A stretch of DNA of 64,000 nt from Flavobacteriaceae bacterium (GTDB lineage: Bacteria > Bacteroidota > Bacteroidia > Flavobacteriales > Flavobacteriaceae), in the NCBI GenBank assembly GCA_018699935.1, contig JABISF010000079.1, forward strand, positions 1-64,000, given 5' to 3'. The first letter of the stretch is position 1. Every line of letters starts with the position of its first letter. Of the stretch, positions 1-9,275 are shown piece by piece. Position numbers and translations under genes: made by a program. The notes below the pieces were generated by a model. That model was given only the letters and a program-made list of their open reading frames with translations, was not told the origin of the DNA and made no database searches.

Positions 1-390
1 GCCCGATTTACAAACATAGAGATCGAGTAAACCATCGCCGTTTACATCGGCAAAGGTAGCTCCCGTGGACCAAACATTTTTACAGGCTACACCGGCTTTT
101 TCTGTAATGTCTTCAAATTCCCAATTTCCCTTGTTTAAAAACAATTTGTTATCCACCAAATTGCCTGTAAAATAAACATCTATCAAGCCATCATTGTTGA
201 TGTCTCCCAAGGCTACTCCGGCACCGTTGTAAAAATTGCGATAGGTATATGGGTTGAAATCGGGGGTATAACTTAGGGAATTATCAAAACGCAGCGCGGT
301 TTGCTCGAGTAAGACAAATCGTGTTTGTTTCTTAGGGGAACAGCTCAGAAATAGCAAAGAAGAAAGTAAACTTAAAACAGCTGTTTTCAT
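1..390 (-). CDS. VCBS/FG-GAP repeat lipoprotein, N-terminal part (runs off the left edge)
   Basis: The first 130 codons of a minus-strand gene are present; the C-terminal part lies outside the window. It begins MKTAVLSLLSSLLFLSCS, a lipoprotein signal peptide with the lipidated Cys after LFLS. Then come calcium-binding-like blades with the pattern GDINNDGLIDVYF and ADVNGDGLLDLYV, typical of VCBS/FG-GAP (integrin-like propeller) repeats; families with a C-terminal ASPIC/UnbV domain start this way. It lies downstream of a susCD pair in the same direction but behind a hairpin terminator. Such lipoproteins often accompany SusCD systems as surface proteins. The substrate cannot be inferred. Confidence 0.8.
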   Translation of the reverse strand, partial: MKTAVLSLLSSLLFLSCSPKKQTRFVLLEQTALRFDNSLSYTPDFNPYTYRNFYNGAGVALGDINNDGLIDVYFTGNLVDNKLFLNKGNWEFEDITEKAGVACKNVWSTGATFADVNGDGLLDLYVCKSG

Positions 391-402
391 CGCTGTAAAG
401 TT

Positions 403-434
403 AAAAAAAAAGGGCAACGAATAGTTGCCCTTTT
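403..434 (-). terminator. Rho-independent terminator after susD
   Basis: An 11-bp perfect stem, AAAAGGGCAAC and GTTGCCCTTTT, with a 5-base loop occupies 408-434. The A-run from 403 reads as a U-tract on the minus strand. It lies just past the susD stop codon and before the VCBS lipoprotein, so it should end or attenuate the susCD transcript. Confidence 0.85.
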
Positions 435-457
435 AGAGATATTAGTTGGGTTACAAA

Positions 458-2092
458 TTAGTACCCAGGATTCTGTTTTAATGATCCACTACTCGATGTA
501 ATTGCTTCGGTAGGAATCGGCATTAAAGTTCTGAAAGATTCTGAAGCTCCTTTTTCAAACCAAGATTCTCCAAATTTTCCAAAACGAATCAAATCCGTAC
601 GTCTTTTTGACTCTTGATAGAACTCACGTCCACGCTCTGCCAAAAACTCAGCAGCATCAATCGAGCTGTAAGCCGATACTTTGGCACGCGTACGAATCAC
701 GTTCACATCATTCAATGCCAAGGACCAATCCCCTGCTGCACGAGCGGTTGCTTCTGCACGGTTCATATACATCTCTGTCAATCGGAAAATTGGGAAGTCA
801 TTACTCTTCTCATTTCTCTCAAACTGTGCATGACTGAATTTGTACATACGCGCTCCACTCTGACGAATTGAGTTCGGTGCCAATTCGTTGATCTCTGGCG
901 AATAGCTCAACAATAAGTTCTTTGTACCATCTGCGTTGAAATCATCCGCTGCCCAGTCACTCAATGGTGTTCCTGCATAAGAATACTGCTGTCCTACTAG
1001 GAAGTTTGATTTCTTACGAATATCTCCATCTTCATAAGACTCATAAAACGCTTGAAGGGTTTGATACCCATTCCATGGCTGTGAGTCAAAGTTGAATGAA
1101 AACTGTGAAGGCTGGTGAAGTCCCATCATGTGGAAGTTCATCCCACCTCCTGTTTCACCGTCAAAAGGCACAGTGAAGATTGTCTCTGGGTTGTCTTGGT
1201 TGTTGGGTGCAAACATCGCAGGATAGCCTAACAATTCGTCCGGATCTGTTGCCACACCAGGACGCTTGGCCAAGTTCTTCACTTTTACTGATTCATCTGT
1301 CAAAACATAAGGACCGTTGTCGATCACCCATGAGGCAGCATCCGCTGATTCTTGCCAACGTGCTGTTCCTGTGTATACCTCAGCATTCAAATACAGTCTA
1401 GACAATAAAGCCACAGCTGCATATTGATTGATACGGTATTTCTTTGGACTGGTTGTCAAATCACTGTTGGTTAAATCCATAGAAGCAGAAACTGCTGACA
1501 CTCCAAGTGCCGCCAATACTTCGCTTTCTATAAAGTTAAACACCTCTTGACGAGAAGCCTGTGGTGCATCTTGTCCAGGAGAAGTTACAATCTTAACGTT
1601 TCCGAAAAGATCGATCAATCTCCAATAGAAAAATGCACGCAACACTCGCAACTGAGCTGTCTCATTAGCTGTTATGCCTGATTTTGCTAGGGTGTTGTTC
1701 ACCTCTGTAATGGAATTATAAGCAGTATTCCAAGTGTTTGTCAATGGACCACTCGCAGCAGTATAGGTGTGACGGTGCATCTCTAACCAGATCCCTCCAT
1801 CATACCAGTCTCCTCCTTTTTGTCCTACTTGCATCTCATCGGAAGAAACGGTTTGAACGGACCAATAATCATTGTGTCCTGCTGTTCCTCCTCTTAGTTT
1901 TTCAAAGGCAGCACCAATTTGATCCTGCACGGCTTGGTTGGAACCATCCGTTTGACTCAAGTCCACGGATACCCCGGGAACAGTCAAGTCACCTGTAAAA
2001 TCTCCTACTAATTCCTCTTCTAAATCTGTACAGGAAATAACGACTGCACAAGTCGATAGAATAGCAAAAAATGATCTTTTAATATTCTTCAT
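458..2092 (-). CDS. SusD/RagB family surface glycan- or nutrient-binding lipoprotein
   Basis: This is the outer-membrane lipoprotein that caps a SusC transporter and captures its substrate outside the cell. The start is placed at the Met followed by KNIKRSFF because this gives a compact lipoprotein signal peptide ending VVIS-C; the frame stays open to a pair of Met codons at 2113. At about 544 residues the length is normal for SusD. The TPR-like helical region (RVLRAFFYWRLIDLFGNV) and the C-terminal RagB/SusD motif (FRLTEMYMNRAEA, then RGREFYQESKRRTDLIRFG) are clear. It follows susC almost directly. No glycoside hydrolase neighbours it in the window, so the substrate is unknown. Confidence 0.95.
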   Translation of the reverse strand: MKNIKRSFFAILSTCAVVISCTDLEEELVGDFTGDLTVPGVSVDLSQTDGSNQAVQDQIGAAFEKLRGGTAGHNDYWSVQTVSSDEMQVGQKGGDWYDGGIWLEMHRHTYTAASGPLTNTWNTAYNSITEVNNTLAKSGITANETAQLRVLRAFFYWRLIDLFGNVKIVTSPGQDAPQASRQEVFNFIESEVLAALGVSAVSASMDLTNSDLTTSPKKYRINQYAAVALLSRLYLNAEVYTGTARWQESADAASWVIDNGPYVLTDESVKVKNLAKRPGVATDPDELLGYPAMFAPNNQDNPETIFTVPFDGETGGGMNFHMMGLHQPSQFSFNFDSQPWNGYQTLQAFYESYEDGDIRKKSNFLVGQQYSYAGTPLSDWAADDFNADGTKNLLLSYSPEINELAPNSIRQSGARMYKFSHAQFERNEKSNDFPIFRLTEMYMNRAEATARAAGDWSLALNDVNVIRTRAKVSAYSSIDAAEFLAERGREFYQESKRRTDLIRFGKFGESWFEKGASESFRTLMPIPTEAITSSSGSLKQNPGY

Positions 2093-2115
2093 AGTATTTG
2101 TTGATTTCATCATTA

Positions 2116-5076
2116 TTAAAAGTTTATGTTTAATCCTAAAGTAACTGTTCTAGAAGAAAAATAGTTGATTCTTCTGTCGATACCAGGAGCCAAAACATCC
2201 CCTTGTCCGGGAACAAAATTCCCGCCGCTGTAGGATCCTGGATCTACTAAAGCAGGTTCGGGATCCGTACCCGTATAGTTTGTAATTACAAAAGCATTCT
2301 GAACGTTGGCAGAAAGCTGCGCTCCTGTAATAAATGAACCTTCTGCAATGTTAAAGTTGTAGGCTACCGTAAGGTTATCCAACTTAAAGAAGTCGGCTTT
2401 CTCTACATACAATGAACTAAACTGAGCTGCTGTCAATTCTGGAATTGCTAAACTCGTATTTACAAAGTTGTAAGACGACTGACTCGCAATTCTTGGCTCG
2501 TAAAACGCTCTGAAAGTGTTTACCAAACTGTGTCCGAAAGCACCTCTAAAGAAAGCGTTTACTGACCAGTTGCCAAAGCTTAGGTTGTTTGACCATCCCA
2601 TTTCCAAAGTAGGAACACCGTTTCCAGCAGCTTCGAAATCTGCATCCGCATCGTTCCACTTGTCTTGTGCAGCAACCACTTGTCCGTCGCCGTTGATGTC
2701 AGCAAAAACGGGTGATCCGTCTGCTCCCGCCGATTGAAAACGAGGCGCCCAAATTTGTCCAATCACTTCGCCAGGACGTACAAGCACCATGTTGGTACTG
2801 TTCTGTCCAGGAGCACCGAGGTTGGCACGAATATCTCCATTTTCTAATACATACTCTTCCAAGATGGTTTTGTATGAAGAAAGGTTGATACTGGTTTGGT
2901 AGTTGTCGTTTACTTCATAGCCTAGGTTCAATTCAATCCCTTGGGTATTGATCTTTCCTGAGTTTTCAAATCGTCTGTCAAAACCATAAGTAGCAATATC
3001 TACTCTGGTTTCTAAAATAAAGTCAGAGATGTCACGGGTGTACAAATCAAGCGTCGCATTGAATTTGCCTTGTGCAAACTCAACTCCTAAGTTGGTTTCT
3101 GCTTTTGACTCCCATTTCAAATCGGGGTTAGCAGCACGTGCTTGAGAAGTGTTTCCTGTACCTCCTGAATCATATCCAAAGTTGTAGATTACTTGAGAAA
3201 GTCCTGTAGGACCGGGTAAAGACCCTGTTTCTCCGTATCCTAAACGGATTTTGAAGGTGTCAAAGTCTGTACCAGCATATTTGTTGATGTCAGCACCCAC
3301 ACCAAAGGCTGGGAAGAATCCCCATTTGTTTCCGTCTCCTAGTTTGGTGGAACCTTCTTGACGAACAGAAGCGTTTACATAAATCGCATCGTCAATCACC
3401 ATATTCAAACGACCAAAGAAGGCGATGATTTTGTTATCAGGACCTTTGTAACTGTTGGCCGTGATAAATCCAGCATTTTGTAAATCCTGAGATGCATCGA
3501 TATTGTCGCTAAAATCTAGTACATCACTTGGAAAATCTCCTAAACCAAAGTTTCTGTTTTTGAAGTTATCTTGTTGAAAAGAGTAACCACCCGTAAGGTT
3601 TAGGTTAAATCCTGTAAAACTTTTGTTATAGGTTCCGTAGATTTCATACAACTTGAATGAGTAACGTGTATTCTCGAAAGAAGCAGATCCTCTTCGAGTT
3701 GGACTTAATGCGTTACCATCCAAAAGCGCAGTAACAGGAACATATTTTCTGTTGTCGTTTTTAGACGTTTGATTCGCTGCTCTAAAATAGACACTTAAAT
3801 CATCGGTTAATGAATAATCCAATGCCATGTTGTAGTTTAACTCGATACGCTCACCATCCCAAATGTGTTGCTCTGCGATGGATACAGGGTTGAAACTATC
3901 AAAAAGACCAAAGGTTTCAAAGTAACCTCCAATAACATCTCCAGAATTACCGGGGAAAAATTCAGATCCGGCAGTGTAAATAGGAGCGGTTGGGTTAAAT
4001 AAAGTAGCATACTTCATGACCAAAGGATTCCCAAACTGAGATTGTCTTTGTGTGAAAGACGCATTGAAACTGATTTTCAATTTATCGTTGAGTGCTTTCG
4101 TTGTGATGTTGGCTCTTGAGTTAAATTGCTCAAATCCGGTATTGTTGACAATCCCTTCTTTTGTTCTGCTGTTGGCTGAAATACGATAAGTGGTATTTCC
4201 AAAACCTCCAGAGGCAGAAATGTTGTGAATTTGAGATAATGCATTTCTTGTTACAGCATCTGTCCAGTCGGTGTCACCACCCAAGTCAGAACCACCTGCA
4301 GCTTTAAATTCATCAGCAGTCATCACATCAATACGGTTTAAAATGCTTGAACTGGCCAATTGACCGTTGTAGTTCAATGTCATTTTTCCAGATTGACCGG
4401 ATTTGGTAGTAACAATGATTACCCCACTCGATCCTCGTGAACCGTAGATCGCAGCGGCAGAACCATCTTTCAATACGTTGATGGAATCAATATCATTGGG
4501 GTCAACGTTGTCTAACGAAGCACCAATAACACCATCCACAACCACTAAAGGAGAAACGTTGGCACCTACAGTAGAAAGTCCTCTTAAACGAATCGTTCCG
4601 GCTGAGTTTGGATTACCTCCTTTGTTATAAACACTAAGACCAGCTACTTTACCTTGCAGTAATTGCGCAGCATCATTGATGGGTCCTTTGTTAAATTCTT
4701 CTGCGGTGATTTTGACAACTGCAGAAGTAATCTCTTTTTCGTTCTGAGTACCATAACCTGTTACAATTACTTCATCAAGTTCATTACTAGCCTCCAAAGA
4801 AACAGTGATGTTTTGATCTGCACTTGAAATGGTTACTTCCTGAGATGAAAACCCTACAAACGAAATTTCAAGGACATCACCTACATTGGCATTGATGGTG
4901 AAATTACCATCAAAATCTGTACTTGTTCCTTGACTCGTTCCCTTTACAACAACTGCTGCCCCAGGTAGTGGTCCGTCTTCACTAGTGACAAGTCCACTTA
5001 CACTCTGAGCAAAACCCGCCGTTGCAAGAAGCAAAAAAATAATGCTAAACATTAACTTAGAAAAAGTTTTTTTCAT
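2116..5076 (-). CDS. SusC/RagA family TonB-linked outer-membrane transporter
   Basis: This is a TonB-dependent beta-barrel that imports a ligand delivered by the SusD protein encoded next to it. The start is set at the Met of MKKTFSKLMFSI, about 14 codons into the open frame, because it begins a proper signal peptide ending GFAQ. In order it has a carboxypeptidase-regulatory-like beta domain (VSGLVTSEDGPLPGAAVVVKG), the SusC signature around DEVIVTGYGTQ, a plug domain (IRLRGLSTVG, VVVDGV, LKDGSAAAIYGSRGSSGVI) and a long barrel ending in an aromatic residue (LGLNINF). About 986 residues is normal. It is the first gene of the susCD pair; no anti-sigma/sigma pair is adjacent. Confidence 0.96.
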   Translation of the reverse strand: MKKTFSKLMFSIIFLLLATAGFAQSVSGLVTSEDGPLPGAAVVVKGTSQGTSTDFDGNFTINANVGDVLEISFVGFSSQEVTISSADQNITVSLEASNELDEVIVTGYGTQNEKEITSAVVKITAEEFNKGPINDAAQLLQGKVAGLSVYNKGGNPNSAGTIRLRGLSTVGANVSPLVVVDGVIGASLDNVDPNDIDSINVLKDGSAAAIYGSRGSSGVIIVTTKSGQSGKMTLNYNGQLASSSILNRIDVMTADEFKAAGGSDLGGDTDWTDAVTRNALSQIHNISASGGFGNTTYRISANSRTKEGIVNNTGFEQFNSRANITTKALNDKLKISFNASFTQRQSQFGNPLVMKYATLFNPTAPIYTAGSEFFPGNSGDVIGGYFETFGLFDSFNPVSIAEQHIWDGERIELNYNMALDYSLTDDLSVYFRAANQTSKNDNRKYVPVTALLDGNALSPTRRGSASFENTRYSFKLYEIYGTYNKSFTGFNLNLTGGYSFQQDNFKNRNFGLGDFPSDVLDFSDNIDASQDLQNAGFITANSYKGPDNKIIAFFGRLNMVIDDAIYVNASVRQEGSTKLGDGNKWGFFPAFGVGADINKYAGTDFDTFKIRLGYGETGSLPGPTGLSQVIYNFGYDSGGTGNTSQARAANPDLKWESKAETNLGVEFAQGKFNATLDLYTRDISDFILETRVDIATYGFDRRFENSGKINTQGIELNLGYEVNDNYQTSINLSSYKTILEEYVLENGDIRANLGAPGQNSTNMVLVRPGEVIGQIWAPRFQSAGADGSPVFADINGDGQVVAAQDKWNDADADFEAAGNGVPTLEMGWSNNLSFGNWSVNAFFRGAFGHSLVNTFRAFYEPRIASQSSYNFVNTSLAIPELTAAQFSSLYVEKADFFKLDNLTVAYNFNIAEGSFITGAQLSANVQNAFVITNYTGTDPEPALVDPGSYSGGNFVPGQGDVLAPGIDRRINYFSSRTVTLGLNINF

Positions 5077-5141
5077 TTTTTGTTTGTTTATAATTAAAGT
5101 TAATAATAAATAGTTCATTCCATGAAGAACTACTTGAAGGG

Positions 5142-5149
5142 CAAAAATA
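5142..5149 (-). promoter_or_regulatory. Candidate -7 box for susCD
   Basis: On the minus strand this reads TATTTTTG, matching the Bacteroidota -7 element TAnnTTTG, 65 bases upstream of the chosen susC start. A matching -33 TTG at the usual distance is not evident, so this is tentative. The gap 5077-5376 is AT-rich and holds no gene that I can see. Confidence 0.35.
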
Positions 5150-5376
5150 TTAATATTTTCTTAACATATGAAATTTGTTAAAAGAATTTAATTTATGTAC
5201 ATGAAAAAGTTCTTAAAAAAACAACTCCCTTTTAGCTGCGTTAAAACCCGAAAAGACTGAATCGGTAAAACTTTTAAGCCATTCCAAAACATCCTTTCCA
5301 TAGAGAAAAAGAATTTGTCATTTTATTAAAAAAATTAAACAAAAGCTTTGAAATATTTTGTAGGCAATAGTTTGTA

Positions 5377-7797
5377 CTACTGGAATTTAAAATTGTAGGT
5401 CAAGGAAACCAAAGTTCCTTTAAGCACATTAATCTCATATGCACCTAAAGGACTGCCTCCAAAAACATCTCCATTCAGACTCCCTTCGCGTTGGGTAAAA
5501 TAGATGTTATACGGATTTTTTCTACTGTATACATTATATAAGGTAAACACCCAATCGCTTTTGAAGCGTTTGCTTGGGTCTTTACTGTAGGCAATCTTCC
5601 ATGAAAAATCTAAGCGATGATAGGTGGGAAGTCGGGAATTGTTGCGTTCCAAGAAAATAGGTATGGTCTGATTGTCTTGCTCAAAAATTCCATTCGCAAT
5701 AGAATAGGGTCTTCCCGTTTGGGCAGTAAAGGTAAAATTAAAAGAATTGTAGGCATCCCCCTCAAAGTTGATATTTGCATTGACCGTGTGGGGTCGATCA
5801 AAATCGGAAGTAAACCAATTGTTGTTGTTGATTCGATTTTGAAGTTCCGCTTCATTGGTTTTAAGCAAACTTCTGGAATAGGTATAATTGAAGAAGCCAT
5901 TGATTTTTCCTAACGATTTTCGGGCACTCACTTCTACACCGTAGGTTTTCCCATCTGCTTGGGTTATTTCACGTTCTAGAAAATCTGCTAAAAAGAAATT
6001 GGCTCCGGGTTTATAAGTCAAATTATTTTCCGTGTCTCGGTAGTAGCCCTCCACACCAAATTCATAATTGTCGTTGTCAAAATCTATATAATACCCCAAT
6101 CCATAAGTATCATTTTTCTGAGGCAGGATATAGCGATCCGACATTTTCCAGCGGGAAGTGGGCAAAGGCGTAGCCGTATTGTAGATGTTTTGTACATATT
6201 GGTGCAAACGCGCGTAACTCATCTTGAGCGAGCTGTTTTCGCCCAACAGATAGCGAGCACCCAAGCGAGGTTCCAAATTATTATATGACACCACTTCGGC
6301 TCCATCGGCAAAATCAACGACATCCGTGCGGTTTCCATTGGTGTCGTATGTTGCTTGTTGATAGGGCCCTTGTAACTGATAAAAGGTTTGCCGCAAACCC
6401 GCAGAAACAGAAAGGCTTTCAAAAGGATTCCAATTCAGGTTGGTGAAGGCAGAAATTTCAAGACTTTTTTCGATCCCCAAGCTGACCGGGTTGATACTGT
6501 TGCCTACTCCCGGGTCTAAACTTCCGGGATTGATGGTGTTTGCATTCCATTGCGCACCGACATAAAAATCCAATTTTTCGGAGCGTTGATCGGCAAATTC
6601 CAATTGGTTGCTCCAGTTTTGAATCCGCGAATCAAAAGTAATGACATTGTCACTGTCTGCTTCGGGAAAAAGATTTTTGGGTCGATAGCTACTAGAAATT
6701 ACTTTGGCCGTTAAACTGGTGGTGTTTTCGAAGGTATGCAACCATCTGAACGTATGATTGGAGGTTACAAAGTCATATTGATTGGCAGCCGCATTGATGT
6801 TTTCAATATTGGTGATTAAATCCAATTGATAAAAATCGTTGGTATTAAAATACGTATAAGAGACTTGATTATTGGCATTGGGCAAAAACATCAATTTGGT
6901 TGTACTGTCTATAAAATTTGCCTTAGTGTTTTTTAGTCGAGGAATTAAAAGGGGAAAAAGAAAATCGGTGAAGCCAGCACGACCTCCGGTCAATAAAAAG
7001 AGTTTGTCTTTTATCAAAGGAGTGGTGAGCGTCAAGCGACTGGAAATCAACCCAATACCTCCTTCAACCGTAGTTTTATCGGTAAGGGGTGATTTTACTT
7101 TTACATCCACCACCGAAGCAATTCGACCTCCATAACGCGCGGGAATATTGGCTTGATATACATTTACTCCCGAAATCACATCGGGGGTAAAAACTGAAAT
7201 TAATCCGAAAAGATGGGTGGGGTTAAAAACCGGGGCAGATTCAAACAACATCAAATTTTGATCTAAAGAACCCCCTCGGATCGATATCCCGTTACTCACA
7301 TCACCCGAACTGTTCACTCCGGCCATCATCGTCATACTTCGCAAAACATCAAATTCTCCCAACGGAGTGGGCAATTTTATTAAGTCCCGAGCGGAGACTT
7401 CCAAAACTCCCATTTGAGGGGTTTCTACATTTTTGTTACGCCTTCTTGCTAAAACAATAATTTCTGACAGCGTTTCCTCCGCCGGACTTAGAGAAATATT
7501 CAGCTCCGTGTTCTTAGTCAAAACAACTTCTTGTGCTTGATTCCCATAACCCAAGTACTGTATGCTGATTTGATAGGTGTCGGGTTTTAATTTTTTACTA
7601 AAAACCCCATTCATATTCGTTATCCCTCCGCAGGCGCAGGGATTTATTAAAATATTGACGTCTTGTAACGGCAATTGGGTTTCTGTGTCCGTCACGATGA
7701 TGGTCAATACTTGATCTTGTGCCTGTATATAGGACATACTTACAAAAAGGATGAAGACAGTGAACGCTAGACGAGACCGTATTTTTGTTTTATTCAT
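5377..7797 (-). CDS. TonB-dependent receptor with N-terminal carboxypeptidase-like domain
   Basis: The protein is an 806-residue outer-membrane receptor. It has a signal peptide (cleavage near YIQAQ), a carboxypeptidase-regulatory-like domain (about residues 27-110, including LPLQDVNILI), a plug domain (GISIRGGSLDQNLML, VYQANIPARYGGRIASVVDVKVK) and a barrel ending YNFKFQ. It differs from SusC in lacking the GYGT signature and in being shorter. The start codon overlaps the 3' end of the upstream DUF4249 gene by 8 bases, so the two are translationally coupled. This receptor/DUF4249 pairing is common in Bacteroidota. The ligand is unknown. Confidence 0.92.
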   Translation of the reverse strand: MNKTKIRSRLAFTVFILFVSMSYIQAQDQVLTIIVTDTETQLPLQDVNILINPCACGGITNMNGVFSKKLKPDTYQISIQYLGYGNQAQEVVLTKNTELNISLSPAEETLSEIIVLARRRNKNVETPQMGVLEVSARDLIKLPTPLGEFDVLRSMTMMAGVNSSGDVSNGISIRGGSLDQNLMLFESAPVFNPTHLFGLISVFTPDVISGVNVYQANIPARYGGRIASVVDVKVKSPLTDKTTVEGGIGLISSRLTLTTPLIKDKLFLLTGGRAGFTDFLFPLLIPRLKNTKANFIDSTTKLMFLPNANNQVSYTYFNTNDFYQLDLITNIENINAAANQYDFVTSNHTFRWLHTFENTTSLTAKVISSSYRPKNLFPEADSDNVITFDSRIQNWSNQLEFADQRSEKLDFYVGAQWNANTINPGSLDPGVGNSINPVSLGIEKSLEISAFTNLNWNPFESLSVSAGLRQTFYQLQGPYQQATYDTNGNRTDVVDFADGAEVVSYNNLEPRLGARYLLGENSSLKMSYARLHQYVQNIYNTATPLPTSRWKMSDRYILPQKNDTYGLGYYIDFDNDNYEFGVEGYYRDTENNLTYKPGANFFLADFLEREITQADGKTYGVEVSARKSLGKINGFFNYTYSRSLLKTNEAELQNRINNNNWFTSDFDRPHTVNANINFEGDAYNSFNFTFTAQTGRPYSIANGIFEQDNQTIPIFLERNNSRLPTYHRLDFSWKIAYSKDPSKRFKSDWVFTLYNVYSRKNPYNIYFTQREGSLNGDVFGGSPLGAYEINVLKGTLVSLTYNFKFQ

Positions 7798-8917
7798 TTT
7801 CCCAGTTTAAGGGTTGTACAGCGGTTCTGTATCTGCTTTCCTCACAGGGAGCGTCGTAGGTGAGCGGTGCCGGAAGCGGTGCGCCATACAATTCAGGCTG
7901 CAATAAATTTGTAGTTCGAATGATGTTCTCAAAAATTTGATCTCTAGCAATTGAAACCGACCGCGTACTGCCCGAAGCGACCGTAAAACGACCCAACACA
8001 GCCTCTTCTGAATCATCGGCATTGTATAGGTTTCCAATCAAAGCCGAGGGTAAAGGTGCATTTAAACTGCTGTTGTTATTCACAACATCTTTGACGGTTT
8101 TGTAATATTTATGAGCACTTTCCGTAATGTTCAACTGCAGCACTTCGACCAAAACTTTGGACTTTCCATATAAAGGAACATTGGCCACTACAAGATTTTT
8201 AACATCCTTGCCATTGGTGAAGGTATCATCAAAAATAGAGATGCCTTCATTATAGCGAATCTTCCAACAGGGCACGGAGCAGCTGTAGGTGTAATAATCT
8301 AAAGCTCGGCGATTGTTGGCCACCGAAACACATTCTCCAAAGCGCAAAACCCCATCAAAACAAATGGCACAATAGGCCTCAGGTTCAAAGGTCCTGTATT
8401 GATAGTAATAATAATTTTCGATTTCTTGGGGATCTTGAAAGTCTATCCGCACCTCGTGTCCGGGTATGTACACATTTTTGATTTCGTCGTATTCCAATTC
8501 TTTTTTATAGGTGTAATCAATGGATTGAATACTGACAGAAATGGGCGCTTTCTCGGGTGTAGATTTAAAGGTTTTTCCCCCGGGAAGGGTTGCCTCTATA
8601 TACCATTCGGAAGCTTCTTGAATAACAAAATCAAAAGGAGCGACATACTGACTTTCCGATTCCTCTAGTGACAAGCGGGTTCCACTTGCCTCATTGATCA
8701 ATGCTACCCTACTGCCCGAAACAAAGCGTGATTTGTACACCCCATAATCCAAATAGCTGGTTCGTATCGATACAAAAGTATTCCCTGGAATGGTGGAGGC
8801 AATCCCGTCAATAATTACCAAATCTTCGATATAATCAAACTCTGGTGCCACCGGATCGATACACGAGCCAAACATTACTATAAATACCCCTAACAAGGTT
8901 GAATTTTTGAGCCGCAT
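7790..8917 (-). CDS. DUF4249 family lipoprotein
   Basis: This is a predicted outer-membrane lipoprotein of about 375 residues. The start is placed at MRLKNSTLLGVFIVMFGSC, which gives a lipobox (FGS-C) followed by the family-typical IDPVAPEF and a beta-rich N-terminal region (LVIIDGIAS, VSIRTSYLDYG). The central part is rich in Tyr and Cys (ENYYYYQYRTFEPEAYCAIC, later CSVPCW), probably disulfide-bonded. The tail CEESRYRTAVQPLNWENE is typical of DUF4249. It is coupled by overlap to the following TonB receptor and probably acts as its surface partner. The family function is not established. Confidence 0.85.
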   Translation of the reverse strand: MRLKNSTLLGVFIVMFGSCIDPVAPEFDYIEDLVIIDGIASTIPGNTFVSIRTSYLDYGVYKSRFVSGSRVALINEASGTRLSLEESESQYVAPFDFVIQEASEWYIEATLPGGKTFKSTPEKAPISVSIQSIDYTYKKELEYDEIKNVYIPGHEVRIDFQDPQEIENYYYYQYRTFEPEAYCAICFDGVLRFGECVSVANNRRALDYYTYSCSVPCWKIRYNEGISIFDDTFTNGKDVKNLVVANVPLYGKSKVLVEVLQLNITESAHKYYKTVKDVVNNNSSLNAPLPSALIGNLYNADDSEEAVLGRFTVASGSTRSVSIARDQIFENIIRTTNLLQPELYGAPLPAPLTYDAPCEESRYRTAVQPLNWENE

Positions 8918-9110
8918 TAAAAAAGTTGAAGATAAAGTCAGTGTACGCTTATGTTTTAAAGGAGTATGAAATTGATATAGTTTCAATTAGTGAAGGTAGT
9001 ATTAATTCCAATGAACCGACTTAAAAATTTAAATTAAATTATCGGGAAGGGTTTTTTGAGGATCTTATTGGGAATTGGGAAATAAAAAAGGGGCGTGATT
9101 TTCTAAAAGA

Positions 9111-9275
9111 TTAATTTTTTACATTAAAATACGTTTGAGATTTCCATTTTTTATCATCTCCTCCAGAAAAAGGGCTATCATAAAAAACTTCAACGAGTGG
9201 ATATTTTAAGTTTTTTTCGTTCAAATCAAATTCTCTAAACATTTGAAACCATCCATGATGAGTTTTATATAATTG
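9111..9275 (-). pseudogene. 3' remnant of an unidentified minus-strand gene
   Basis: An open minus-strand frame of 54 codons reads with clearly protein-like composition, including HHGWFQMFREFDLNEKNLKY, then PLVEVFYDSPFSGGDDKKWK and SQTYFNVKN, ending in TAA. It is closed upstream by an in-frame TAG at 9276-9278, exactly where the divergent LacI-type gene begins. It looks like the C-terminal end of a longer protein whose 5' part was removed. An internal ATG at 9240-9242 could give a 43-residue peptide. I do not recognise the family. The rest of the gap between 8918 and 9272 shows no gene. Confidence 0.5.

Noticed and set aside
5119-5376. Possible small RNA or hidden gene in the AT-rich gap between susC and the TonB receptor
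   Set aside because: No open frame with protein-like composition, no strong hairpin and only a tentative promoter box.
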